From Oscillibacter sp. MSJ-31 (GTDB lineage Bacteria; Bacillota; Clostridia; Oscillospirales; Oscillospiraceae): a stretch of 64,000 nt of DNA. This document shows, in pieces, positions 57,012 to 64,000 of this stretch. Below the pieces are notes generated by a model. The model was not told where the DNA came from. It was given only the letters and a program-made list of their open reading frames with translations, and made no database searches. The DNA lies in assembly GCF_018918025.1 (NCBI RefSeq), contig NZ_JAHLPT010000010.1, forward strand, positions 1 through 64,000, read 5' to 3'. Both the position numbers and the translations under genes were made by a program. The first letter of the stretch is position 1. Every line of letters starts with the position of its first letter.

Positions 57012-58427
57012 TTATTCTCTATAATCGCTCTTTGCTGCGGTATCTTCTTGCCCTTTGAGTAATTCAGAAAGCAATTCCGGATGCTGTTGAAGCATCTCCC
57101 GCAGCTGCTCAAGCATATCACTGCTGATCTCTGCCTGAGAATGTTCACCGACTTTGGAAAAGAATCCTGTGTCCATCTCTTGGGCAATCAGCTTCCGGTC
57201 TGCATCAAAACCGTGGGCATAAGTATCTGTTACCATTTTGGCCTCAGCGTGTCCTGTATCGCCTTGAACTGCCTTGATGTTGCCCCTGCTCAGTTTCAGC
57301 TTCAGGGAAGTACTGCTGTGGCGCAGGCTGTGAAAGACAACAGGACGAAGCCCAGTCTTCTGAATCAGCTTATGAAACATCTTGTCGATCACTCTCTGCT
57401 CATACGGGCGTCCATTAAGCTGCGCAATGACCAATCCATAGTCCCTGTACTCATCGCCCAGAAGCGCTTTATACTCTTCCTGACGCTTCTGAACCCGTTG
57501 CAGTTCATGGACAACGGCCATAGGCAGATATACTGTACGATTACTGCTTTCCGTCTTAGGGGCTTTCAGCACGAGTGTTGTGGTGCATTTTTTCGGCATG
57601 ACCACCGGAAACTTAAACATCACTGTGCTGCGCTGAACCTGTTCCAACGCTTCGATGCTATCGTTGCTGCATCTACGCAGTTCACGGTCAATTTTCAAGT
57701 AGGCTTCACCAGAGCTGACAAGATCATCTTCCATGTGAACCTGCCCCCATTGCAGACCAAGGATTTCTCCTAACCGCATGGAGCATCCAAGTGCCAAGTA
57801 CATAGCCGTCTGAAGCACAGGGTTCTCGCAGGCGTTAAGCGCCTGTATTGCTTCCTCGTCCGACCACGCATCACGCTTTACGGACTTTTGATCCGGCAGC
57901 GTTGCGCCAAGTGTCGGGTTGACCGCTGTGTACTCCCAGACCACAGCCTTTCCGAACGCGGATTTCAGTACCTTGTGGATTCTTGACACCGTGTAAGCGC
58001 TCACCTTGGCTCCAGTATCCAGATGCCCGGACACTACAACAGCAGGCTCATTCAGCAGCATTGTGTAGTATGCGTCTATGTCCTTTGTCGTGATTGAGCG
58101 GACATAACGAGCACCAAGGTAGGGCCTGACATAATTTTTCAGGAGTCCAATACAGGCTGAGTAGTAGGAATTTCCCCACTTCTTGAGGCCATAGACCTGT
58201 ATGTACTCATCGAGAAACTCATCAACAGTAATATCCTTCTTGTGCTGTACAACGCCCTTTGCGAGCTTGACAGGCGGTTCAAAGGAGCCATTCTTCTTTG
58301 CCAGCTTGATTTGCATATCACGTATCATGGCTTCATCTTCGGATTTGAAGGTTTCTGTGCGGGGAGAAGATTCCCCAGAGCAGCGATAGACCACTTGATA
58401 GCGGTTCCCGCGTTTTCGGACTGACAT
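57012..58427 (-). CDS. int: Tyrosine recombinase (integrase) of a mobile element
   Basis: The 471-residue protein has an N-terminal arm-binding region, a SAM-like core-binding domain (about 65-165: ITVDEFLDEYIQVYG, YYTMLLNEPAV) and the catalytic domain with Arg218 (SMRLGE), His366 and Arg369 (FHSLRH), His393 (TGHAEAK) and nucleophile Tyr403 (VTDTYAHG). It has an acidic C-terminal extension of about 60 residues. It lies directly beside tRNA-Arg, with xis upstream, the standard integration module. The start follows AGGAAAGGAAGAA. Confidence 0.95.
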   Translation of the reverse strand: MSVRKRGNRYQVVYRCSGESSPRTETFKSEDEAMIRDMQIKLAKKNGSFEPPVKLAKGVVQHKKDITVDEFLDEYIQVYGLKKWGNSYYSACIGLLKNYVRPYLGARYVRSITTKDIDAYYTMLLNEPAVVVSGHLDTGAKVSAYTVSRIHKVLKSAFGKAVVWEYTAVNPTLGATLPDQKSVKRDAWSDEEAIQALNACENPVLQTAMYLALGCSMRLGEILGLQWGQVHMEDDLVSSGEAYLKIDRELRRCSNDSIEALEQVQRSTVMFKFPVVMPKKCTTTLVLKAPKTESSNRTVYLPMAVVHELQRVQKRQEEYKALLGDEYRDYGLVIAQLNGRPYEQRVIDKMFHKLIQKTGLRPVVFHSLRHSSTSLKLKLSRGNIKAVQGDTGHAEAKMVTDTYAHGFDADRKLIAQEMDTGFFSKVGEHSQAEISSDMLEQLREMLQQHPELLSELLKGQEDTAAKSDYRE

Positions 58428-58508
58428 ATTTTTTCTTCCTTTCCTATCATGCTTCGTATATAATAAGGGTGGGCCGCCATTCAGATAGATGGCTGCCCAC
58501 CCGATAAT

Positions 58509-58706
58509 TCAAGCGGATACGGATTCGCCCTTCAGAAACTTGAGGAACGCATCGCGCGGAATACGGTAGTGATTCCCCAGCCGCAGTGCTTTTACTTGCC
58601 CTGACTTAACCAAGTCATAGGCTTTATTCCGGCCAATCATCAGTGTGTCGGCAATGTCCTCTACACTGAGAACCAGCGGCATATCTTCAAAACGAGCATA
58701 AGTCAT
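58509..58706 (-). CDS. xis: Excisionase-like helix-turn-helix protein (65 aa)
   Basis: The protein is a small winged HTH of the HTH_17/excisionase type (LSVEDIADTLMIGRNKAYDL, VKALRLGNHYRIPRDAFLKF). Such proteins bind near att sites and direct the integrase to excision. The start follows ACAGGAGGTAC. It lies 81 bp upstream of int on the same strand and both are likely one transcript. Confidence 0.88.
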   Translation of the reverse strand: MTYARFEDMPLVLSVEDIADTLMIGRNKAYDLVKSGQVKALRLGNHYRIPRDAFLKFLKGESVSA

Positions 58707-58829
58707 AAAATGTACCTCCTGTATTGTAATCGTGGATAAAAGGGATTCTGCTAATTTCTGATATACATACTAATAAGGCACGTCTTCAACTTCGGAAGAT
58801 TCGGCAGTACAAGAGAGGCTATTCCGTGT

Positions 58830-60392
58830 TCAAGCGAGTGCAATATTGGCGTATCCTCGCGATTCACTCCCACGAACCCGCTTGACGGGAGCAGCTTCCG
58901 GCACTGCTTGATTCAAAACCGAGGATAAGACTCTGCCAAAGGCCGTCTTATTCAATTCGCGAAACCCTTCATCAAAAGCGTATTCTCTGTACGCATCATA
59001 CAGTTCTTCGGTAGACACCTGTGCATTCGCAGCATACGAAATGCAGTCTTTAGCAAACGACTTGACCGCCAGAAGTGTCTGGTTACCCTCCTGCGTTGCG
59101 TATGCTTCAGGAACAGGAACCCTTGTGGGCGCCCAGTTTCGATTCGCTAAGTCCTGAAAAGCCTGCATTGCTTCGTGAACGATGTAGGGGGCCTCGCCCA
59201 AAAAAATTTGGTACAGATCAAGAACCCTTTCACTTTCGTCAAGTTCAGGATCAGCAAAGGGAACCACAATCATGCGGGTTAACAGCGCATCTTCACGATC
59301 CGCGTGCGGCACTTTAACGGGATGGTTCCCAGCTAACATGACCAGCGGCTTTTGGTAATAGGTAAAACTCTTCTTATTCTTCGGCTCACCCTTTACCGAA
59401 TCACATCCACAAAATGTCTTCAGAACGCCGATAGCCCCTTCAGGTAGCACACTATTCGGCAAGTCAAGACAACTAGCCAATAATTTTTTATATAGATCAG
59501 CGGTAGTAAATCTCGAACCGAAATCAGCCACAGACTGGACGGATTGTACATTTTCATGTCCTAGAAGTTCCTGCACAAAACGCCCCCATTGACTCTTGCC
59601 CGAATTGCTTGGCCCCAGCATCACATAAAAGTACTTTAGCTGTATGCCTGTCATTGCAATTGCAAGCATCTCCAACAGTTGGCGTCTTACATTTGGGTTG
59701 CCGCCGCTGATTTGATGTACAAATGTCTCAAAGTAGTCACCACACATTGGCGGATTCAGAACCTGACTACAAGACAGGTCAAACGCATAGAAAAAGTAAT
59801 CCTCTGGGCAAGGAGGATGGACCTCACCGGTCAAGAGGTTTAGCGTACCGTCCATGCAGTTAATCATATGGGGGTTTGGTGCCCAATCTCCCAATACGGG
59901 GACTTCTGGATTAGACTTCAATCCGCGATAAATCTTGGCATAATCGTATGCTGTCAAACTATTACTGATGTCAGCGTGAGGGGAAAGTATCGTTCGAATC
60001 TCTCGAACTGCGTTATCTTCACCCTCTAACCTGCGCCAATATGGAGTGGAGTATAGGCAAAGTGTGCCATGGTCGTTCAGCCAATGCTCTGCTGACACAA
60101 CATACTTCTCTAAGGCAGCAATGTTCTTAGATTCCTCACGATTGCCAAGGCCAGCAGAGATATCTGGAACTTTCAAATCATTGTTGACCCTATTTCTTCT
60201 ACTGAAATACAGCTTCATGACTGATTTGTCCACAGGGCAAGGCCCTTTAGAGAGCTTGACCCCACGGCCAACACTGGGCGTGTTACTCGCTTTAAATTGT
60301 CCAAGTCTTAGTTGCTTCAAAGCAGCCTCAAAGTTATAAATTGGTTGCTTAGCCGGTGTTGATACACACGTGATATGATCTTCCATTAACAT
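58830..60392 (-). CDS. D5/P4-family superfamily 3 helicase (replication protein of the element)
   Basis: The 520-residue protein has a D5_N-type N-terminal region (about 90-220: INCMDGTLNLLTGEVHPPC) and an SF3 helicase core with Walker A GPSNSGKS (260-267). Downstream are LLASCLDLPNS (Walker B region), FCGCDSVKGEPKNKKSFTYY, LVMLAGNHPVKVP and LLTRMIVVPF (motif C and arginine finger region). Such proteins unwind DNA at the origins of P4-like satellites, integrative elements and phages; the primase half of P4 alpha is not visible here. Its start overlaps the end of the 183-residue gene by seven bases. Confidence 0.88.
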   Translation of the reverse strand: MLMEDHITCVSTPAKQPIYNFEAALKQLRLGQFKASNTPSVGRGVKLSKGPCPVDKSVMKLYFSRRNRVNNDLKVPDISAGLGNREESKNIAALEKYVVSAEHWLNDHGTLCLYSTPYWRRLEGEDNAVREIRTILSPHADISNSLTAYDYAKIYRGLKSNPEVPVLGDWAPNPHMINCMDGTLNLLTGEVHPPCPEDYFFYAFDLSCSQVLNPPMCGDYFETFVHQISGGNPNVRRQLLEMLAIAMTGIQLKYFYVMLGPSNSGKSQWGRFVQELLGHENVQSVQSVADFGSRFTTADLYKKLLASCLDLPNSVLPEGAIGVLKTFCGCDSVKGEPKNKKSFTYYQKPLVMLAGNHPVKVPHADREDALLTRMIVVPFADPELDESERVLDLYQIFLGEAPYIVHEAMQAFQDLANRNWAPTRVPVPEAYATQEGNQTLLAVKSFAKDCISYAANAQVSTEELYDAYREYAFDEGFRELNKTAFGRVLSSVLNQAVPEAAPVKRVRGSESRGYANIALA

Positions 60393-60937
60393 AGACTTTC
60401 CTCCACTTCCGCATTTTCCTGTTGTGTAACAGAGTTAACTTTTCTTCGTGCAACGGACATCTCAAGAAATGCCAGCCGAGCGGTTCCATCATCTTGAACC
60501 AAAGTGGCCACACCTTCTGTGCCATGAAGGTACATCCGATATGTCAGCCACTTCGAAGTATCCTCATCGCCACGATCCAACTGTTCCTCGTTTTTCATCA
60601 CGATAACACATGTGAATTCACAAGGATCAATGAGCGTCGATTTTTCCAATCGCGGTCTATCATCTGTTGAATTCTCAGCAGATAACGTCAAAAAGCTCGC
60701 CCAATGGTCTGCCTTCTCGGAGTTGCTTTTCATTGCCAGAAGGCCCTGAAAACTATTCTCAGTGAACACTTGGTCATCCCAATGGATTTCGAGAAGCTCA
60801 ATCTTTCGATGAAGATTAGGGGCGCAAAAATACAGCGTACCATCTTCCAAGCGACACACGGCTACGACGCCCTTCTTGCCTTTTTCAAGGCTCCTATAAG
60901 TGCGCTCAAAAGCTTCTCTCGTTGTCATTATAGACAT
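60386..60937 (-). CDS. Unknown protein coupled to the D5-like helicase (183 aa)
   Basis: The start at 60937 is set by CAGGAGGTAATTGCT. The protein is soluble, with segments GVVAVCRLEDGTLYFCAPN and EFTCVIVMKNEEQLDRGDE, and matches no family I know. It overlaps the helicase gene by seven bases, so it probably serves in the same replication process, for example as a single-strand DNA-binding, primase-like or regulatory subunit. The first part of this operon (helicase, this gene) is typical of integrative elements where the companion gene is variable. Confidence 0.6.
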   Translation of the reverse strand: MSIMTTREAFERTYRSLEKGKKGVVAVCRLEDGTLYFCAPNLHRKIELLEIHWDDQVFTENSFQGLLAMKSNSEKADHWASFLTLSAENSTDDRPRLEKSTLIDPCEFTCVIVMKNEEQLDRGDEDTSKWLTYRMYLHGTEGVATLVQDDGTARLAFLEMSVARRKVNSVTQQENAEVEESLC

Positions 60938-61131
60938 AGCAATTACCTCCTGCCATTTCGGCAATAGAATGCAATGCGCAAACCACTATGCAAGTGGTTC
61001 CGCACTACGGATCAAAGATTTGACCTGTAATTACCATATCATAAGTCCGTACAAAGGTCACACCAGCCGTTAACGCAACTGTATTTACGCTACGCTAAGA
61101 AGTGATTAAAACAAGGAGGAAGCAATTTAGA

Positions 61132-62481
61132 ATGTGCAATTTCGAAATAGATAATGCTTTGCAAAATGCATTGAATGAAATTAGGCAAAATATGAATCTC
61201 CGGGGTTGCGGTAGGGAAAAGAAAGTTCCGCCATCCGACCCGTATATTGAAAAAATAATTACTGACTGTGACGCTGTTTTTGAAAAGCTTCAACAAAAAT
61301 TATCAGAGCCATTTTCCGAAAAAACATATAGGAAAGTAGCACGCACCTCTAAGAAGTATAAAATAGACGATGCTGTTCTCTTAGCAGGAATAAATTCAGA
61401 CTTTGGCAAAAATCAATATGAATTGACTTGTGAAAAAAATAGTTATATTTTTCCTAAATTTAACAGTAGGGACACTCATGCACCAGTCAGTAAAATACTA
61501 TCGACTTTAACTGAATCAGGCAAAAATGCTTACATTTTAAGGATTTTGCCATATCTTTTAACAGCTTACTATTTTAATTTATTTGGTACACAGCGTATTC
61601 GGGCGGATGTCTCAGACATTCTATCGAAGCCAGCAGACAGCAAACAAAAAACACCAGCTACTTATAGTCGTGATGTCAGTAGTTCTCTCAAAATGTTTTC
61701 ATACGAAGATTTTCTTCCTGAATTATACAAATGTGACAGGGTAGGGAAGATTGCCGCCAAAGATATAGCAGATCGCTGTACATTTATTCGCTATCTTTTC
61801 TCGTCAATATCCTCAGAGCTATCTCCTCGACTTCATCTCATACAAATATACAAAATCTTTATTTACTCAATCATAGCAACCGCTTGCCTCGAAGCTTCAG
61901 AAGAGGATTCGAAAAATATAGACTTTAAATTGTCGTGGAAACTTTTTGATGCTCATACTTGCGCATCTGCGACAGCATTATCCATTTATGCTAGATTTGA
62001 AAATGATGCGAACGCCTTTGAAAAGGGTACTTATGTTGATCCTCCAATCATAGCGGCATTAATTGACTTAACAAATCGTGAGGATTCTATTGACCTTATG
62101 ACAAGAACATTTAACTCATTGATTAATCGTGCAACCATATCATGCAAAGCGTTGCAGCAAAAAGACGAGTCGAAACAAAAACCATTAAATATAAGAACTC
62201 CAAATAAGAAGTCATTATATACGAGCCCAATATATGAGTGCAGCCTTGATATTCCTTCACAATATCAGATAGAGGGGGATATTCCGCCCAATATTGATAC
62301 TTTTAAAGCTCTTGTATATGCTCTCCGTTTCAGTAGCAGTCCTTTTCATGTATATGATTGCGATTACCCTTGTATCGCACAGGATTTGGTGAAATATGAT
62401 AAAAACGGTTTTCATCTGCCTTTTATGGTAATGCACAGTAGAACAAGGAGAAAAAATACTGCTTCAAATCAAAAAAGCTAA
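61132..62481 (+). CDS. Unknown AT-rich cargo protein (449 aa)
   Basis: The start at 61132 (ATG) is preferred over a GTG at 61102 because GGAGGA at 61115-61120 lies between them. The protein is soluble with many Lys, Asn and Ser and several Tyr, mainly helical in appearance (for example ALQNALNEIRQNMNLRG, IYKIFIYSIIATACLEAS). No domain is recognised. The base composition is the poorest in GC of the whole window, and the gene is the only plus-strand gene in the front part of the element, bounded by terminators. These are the marks of a recently acquired cargo gene. A defence or toxin role is possible but unsupported. Confidence 0.6.
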   Translation: MCNFEIDNALQNALNEIRQNMNLRGCGREKKVPPSDPYIEKIITDCDAVFEKLQQKLSEPFSEKTYRKVARTSKKYKIDDAVLLAGINSDFGKNQYELTCEKNSYIFPKFNSRDTHAPVSKILSTLTESGKNAYILRILPYLLTAYYFNLFGTQRIRADVSDILSKPADSKQKTPATYSRDVSSSLKMFSYEDFLPELYKCDRVGKIAAKDIADRCTFIRYLFSSISSELSPRLHLIQIYKIFIYSIIATACLEASEEDSKNIDFKLSWKLFDAHTCASATALSIYARFENDANAFEKGTYVDPPIIAALIDLTNREDSIDLMTRTFNSLINRATISCKALQQKDESKQKPLNIRTPNKKSLYTSPIYECSLDIPSQYQIEGDIPPNIDTFKALVYALRFSSSPFHVYDCDYPCIAQDLVKYDKNGFHLPFMVMHSRTRRKNTASNQKS

Positions 62482-62486
62482 GCCTG

Positions 62487-62612
62487 TGGGCAGATGGGCA
62501 AATGGGCGGAAACAAATAAAAAAATAGCGGGAAATCAGGGGGGAATCAGCTGTATCAGCATGATTTCCCCTGATTTTTCAAGTTTTATCTGTCCATCCGC
62601 CCATCTGCCCAT
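62487..62612. repeat. Inverted repeat flanking the bidirectional terminator
   Basis: GTGGGCAGATGGGC (62486-62499) and its near complement GCCCATCTGCCCA (62599-62611) face each other. They bracket the terminator at 62531-62580, and the right arm lies inside the end of the gene at 62585-62824. Confidence 0.55.
62531..62580. terminator. Bidirectional terminator between convergent genes
   Basis: GAAATCAGGGG and CCCCTGATTT with further pairing GAATCA/TGATTT form a long stem, followed by T-rich sequence on the plus strand. Confidence 0.8.
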
Positions 62613-62824
62613 GGTTCTATATCTGCCCGCTTCACCCTCCACTGCTTACCAACCCGGAAGGCTGGCAGTTGCCTTGTCTGCACCATCTTGTAAAAGGTGT
62701 TCTTTCCAATCGCCAGAAGTTCCATCACTTCTTTGGGCGTCAGGTAGTCGTTGAGTTCTATCGTACCGTCATAGTCCTCGCATTCATAGCCAAAAGCATC
62801 GTAGCGGTCATCGTATCTTGTCAT
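62585..62824 (-). CDS. Second excisionase-like DNA-binding protein (79 aa)
   Basis: The first 25 residues are acidic and Tyr-rich (DDRYDAFGYECEDYDGT). The rest is an HTH_17 winged helix: YLTPKEVMELLAIGKNTFYK, then MVQTRQLPAFRVGKQWRVKR and ADIEPW. The start follows TCAGGAGGTTTTTACC. It resembles Xis at 58509 in fold, but the sequences differ and the N-terminal acidic extension is unique. It could be a second recombination directionality factor or a transcriptional regulator of the element. Confidence 0.82.
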   Translation of the reverse strand: MTRYDDRYDAFGYECEDYDGTIELNDYLTPKEVMELLAIGKNTFYKMVQTRQLPAFRVGKQWRVKRADIEPWADGRMDR

Positions 62825-62932
62825 GGTAAAAACCTCCTGAATGAAATTAGGCGTCAGCCTTATCTTCTTGTTGTCCTTTTTGTACCATTTAGCGTTATTT
62901 CGTACCTTTCAAACGTGTATTATTAGTAAGAG

Positions 62933-62984
62933 AAAGAGCCAGAACCCATTGATCTTCGGTGATTACGGGTTCCGGCTCTTTTTC
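62933..62984 (+). terminator. Intrinsic terminator upstream of the conserved element genes
   Basis: AAAGAGCCAGAACCC and GGGTTCCGGCTCTTT form a 15-bp stem with one G-U pair, a 19-base loop and T-run. A TATTAT box at 62918 directly precedes it, so a short attenuated transcript is possible. Confidence 0.75.
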
Positions 62985-62993
62985 AGTTTTGCC

Positions 62994-63149
62994 ATGAAAA
63001 CAGCATTTACACGGTGCAAATCAATGGAAAAACAAGATCATGACCACAAAAAGTATAGTTTTCGGAAGGATGGTGAACAGAATGCTTCGTTACTTCATGA
63101 GCATGATTTGTTGGTTTCTGTCGAGGATCATTGGCGTAATTCTGTGTAA
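62994..63149 (+). CDS. Doubtful small protein (51 aa)
   Basis: The translation is highly charged (MEKQDHDHKKYSFRKDGEQN inside it) with no membrane span. No convincing ribosome site is seen before the ATG at 62994, and it starts just after the terminator. It may be non-coding leader of the following genes. Listed because the region 62825-63182 otherwise holds only the terminator. Confidence 0.25.
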   Translation: MKTAFTRCKSMEKQDHDHKKYSFRKDGEQNASLLHEHDLLVSVEDHWRNSV

Positions 63150-63182
63150 AGAAGTCACAGAGCAATTTTGAGGAGGGACACG

Positions 63183-63299
63183 ATGGTACAAAACAATCCC
63201 GGACGGAACACAGGCTGGTTGGGAATTATTCTGGCCGCCATCGCCGCCGCTGTATGCGCGGCTATTGATGCAATCTGGAAAGACGATGAAGTAGAATGA
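63183..63299 (+). CDS. Small membrane protein (38 aa)
   Basis: GAGGAGGGACACG precedes the ATG. The protein is MVQNNPGRNTGWLG, a hydrophobic Ala/Ile-rich span of about 18 residues, then IWKDDEVE. It ends 16 bp before the DUF932 gene on the same strand and is likely co-transcribed with it. Small single-span proteins at this position are common in Firmicute integrative elements; the function is unknown. Confidence 0.6.
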   Translation: MVQNNPGRNTGWLGIILAAIAAAVCAAIDAIWKDDEVE

Positions 63300-63315
63300 A
63301 AGTGAGGCTTATAAA

Positions 63316-64000
63316 ATGTCAGCAAATGTTGAAACGATGTTCTATGTAAGAGAAAAACCATGGCACGGACTTGGTACACAGGTCAAGGAAGCTCCAACCT
63401 CTTCTGAGGCGTTGATTTATGCCGGACTTAACTGGCAGGTAACTCAGGAGGATGTATATACGGAGAATGGCAGAAAAATCTTCGGTTACAAGGTGAACAC
63501 CCGCAGCACGGATGAAACGGCCCTCGGTATTGTTTCTGACCGTTACAAGGTCGTGCAGAATGAGGATGCTTTTCGGTTTACTGACGACCTGTTGGGCGAG
63601 GGTGTTGTTTATGAAACTGCCGGAGCCTTACAGGGCGGGCGTAAAGCTTGGATGTTGGCAAGAATGCCTGAGAAGTATATCATCGCGGGCGATGAAATTA
63701 CCCCTTACATGGTGGTAATGAACTCCCATGATGGCAGCTCCGGAATCAAGGTTGCTATGACGCCGATTCGGGTGGTTTGCCAGAATACCTTAAATCTGGC
63801 CTTGAATACCGCAAAGCGAATCTGGACAACCAAGCATACGGAAAATGTTATGAGTCGTGTTTATGAGGCAAAAGAAACGCTGTCCCTTGCAGGTCAATAT
63901 ATGGGAGAACTCGGACGCGGAATTGATGAGCTGTCACAGATCAAACTGCCGGATCGAAAGGTCTTGGAGTTCATGCAGGAGTTCTTTCCCGTCACTACTG
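63316..64000 (+). CDS. DUF932 / phage-plasmid-like protein, partial (cut by window end)
   Basis: At least 228 residues are present. The N-terminus has FYVREKPWHGLGTQVKEAPT, the signature of the TIGR03299/DUF932 family (W-H-G-L-G). Further on are GIVSDRYKVVQNEDAFRF, the glycine-rich GGRKAWMLARMP, VMNSHDGSSGIKVAMTPIRV and VCQNTLNLAL, all typical. These proteins occur in plasmids, phages and integrative conjugative elements and are thought to take part in element biology, but no reaction is known. The gene starts 16 bp after the small membrane protein. It runs off the right edge of the window. Confidence 0.9.
   Translation, partial: MSANVETMFYVREKPWHGLGTQVKEAPTSSEALIYAGLNWQVTQEDVYTENGRKIFGYKVNTRSTDETALGIVSDRYKVVQNEDAFRFTDDLLGEGVVYETAGALQGGRKAWMLARMPEKYIIAGDEITPYMVVMNSHDGSSGIKVAMTPIRVVCQNTLNLALNTAKRIWTTKHTENVMSRVYEAKETLSLAGQYMGELGRGIDELSQIKLPDRKVLEFMQEFFPVTT

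Overview
The window is a chromosomal segment of a GC-rich, low-sporulation-signature Firmicute, most probably a Clostridia of the Oscillospiraceae (Oscillibacter/Dysosmobacter-like). This rests on gene content and order (ppdK, holB-ricT, rpsO-pnp, T-box-controlled ileS, YtrA-type GntR/ABC operon, several ECF sigma factors), strong Shine-Dalgarno sequences and sigma-A promoters. The species cannot be fixed from sequence reading alone.

The layout has three compositional zones. (1) About 1-5880 is an AT-richer island, all genes on the minus strand, none with a confident function: two tandem paralogues, a small protein, a protein with an HNH-like motif, a helix-turn-helix protein, a zinc-ribbon protein and a resolvase-like protein lacking its catalytic N-terminus. 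The 0.5 kb gap at 3225-3730 carries iteron-like direct repeats and a 41-bp tandem repeat, so the island looks like an integrated plasmid-like or satellite element. (2) About 5900-56650 is the GC-rich core: ppdK; holB-ricT; an ECF sigma/membrane protein pair; a HAD phosphatase; a lone prepilin; an EF-G paralogue; rlmB with a P-type-ATPase-like pseudoenzyme; ftsH; a DUF368 lipid-carrier translocase with two oxidoreductases; htrA; dus; an ECF sigma/zinc anti-sigma pair running into lspA and rlu; prmA-degV; mnmE; rpsO-pnp with structured leaders; an AGCS symporter; a six-gene envelope operon that opens with an unannotated 28-residue membrane peptide; a NudC-like hydrolase; T-box-ileS; DUF975; queT; metG; tatD; a small membrane protein with an XRE regulator; typA. 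(3) About 56700-64000 is the left end of an integrated mobile element: a disrupted tRNA-Arg(CCU), a complete replacement tRNA-Arg(CCU), tyrosine integrase, excisionase, D5/P4-type helicase, an AT-rich orphan gene and a DUF932 gene cut by the window edge.

The most notable observations are: the junction at 56623-56835, where a host promoter and the 5' half of a tRNA-Arg(CCU) are followed by an intact tRNA-Arg with the same anticodon, as if the element supplies a replacement for the gene it broke; the operator plus 28-residue membrane peptide that heads the GntR/ABC/amidase/TraX operon; a pseudo-P-type ATPase; an EF-G paralogue with Asn in place of the catalytic His; nested hairpins in the pnp leader; and the repeat-rich, function-unknown AT-rich island. 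All functional assignments come from motif recognition and context; no database search was possible.
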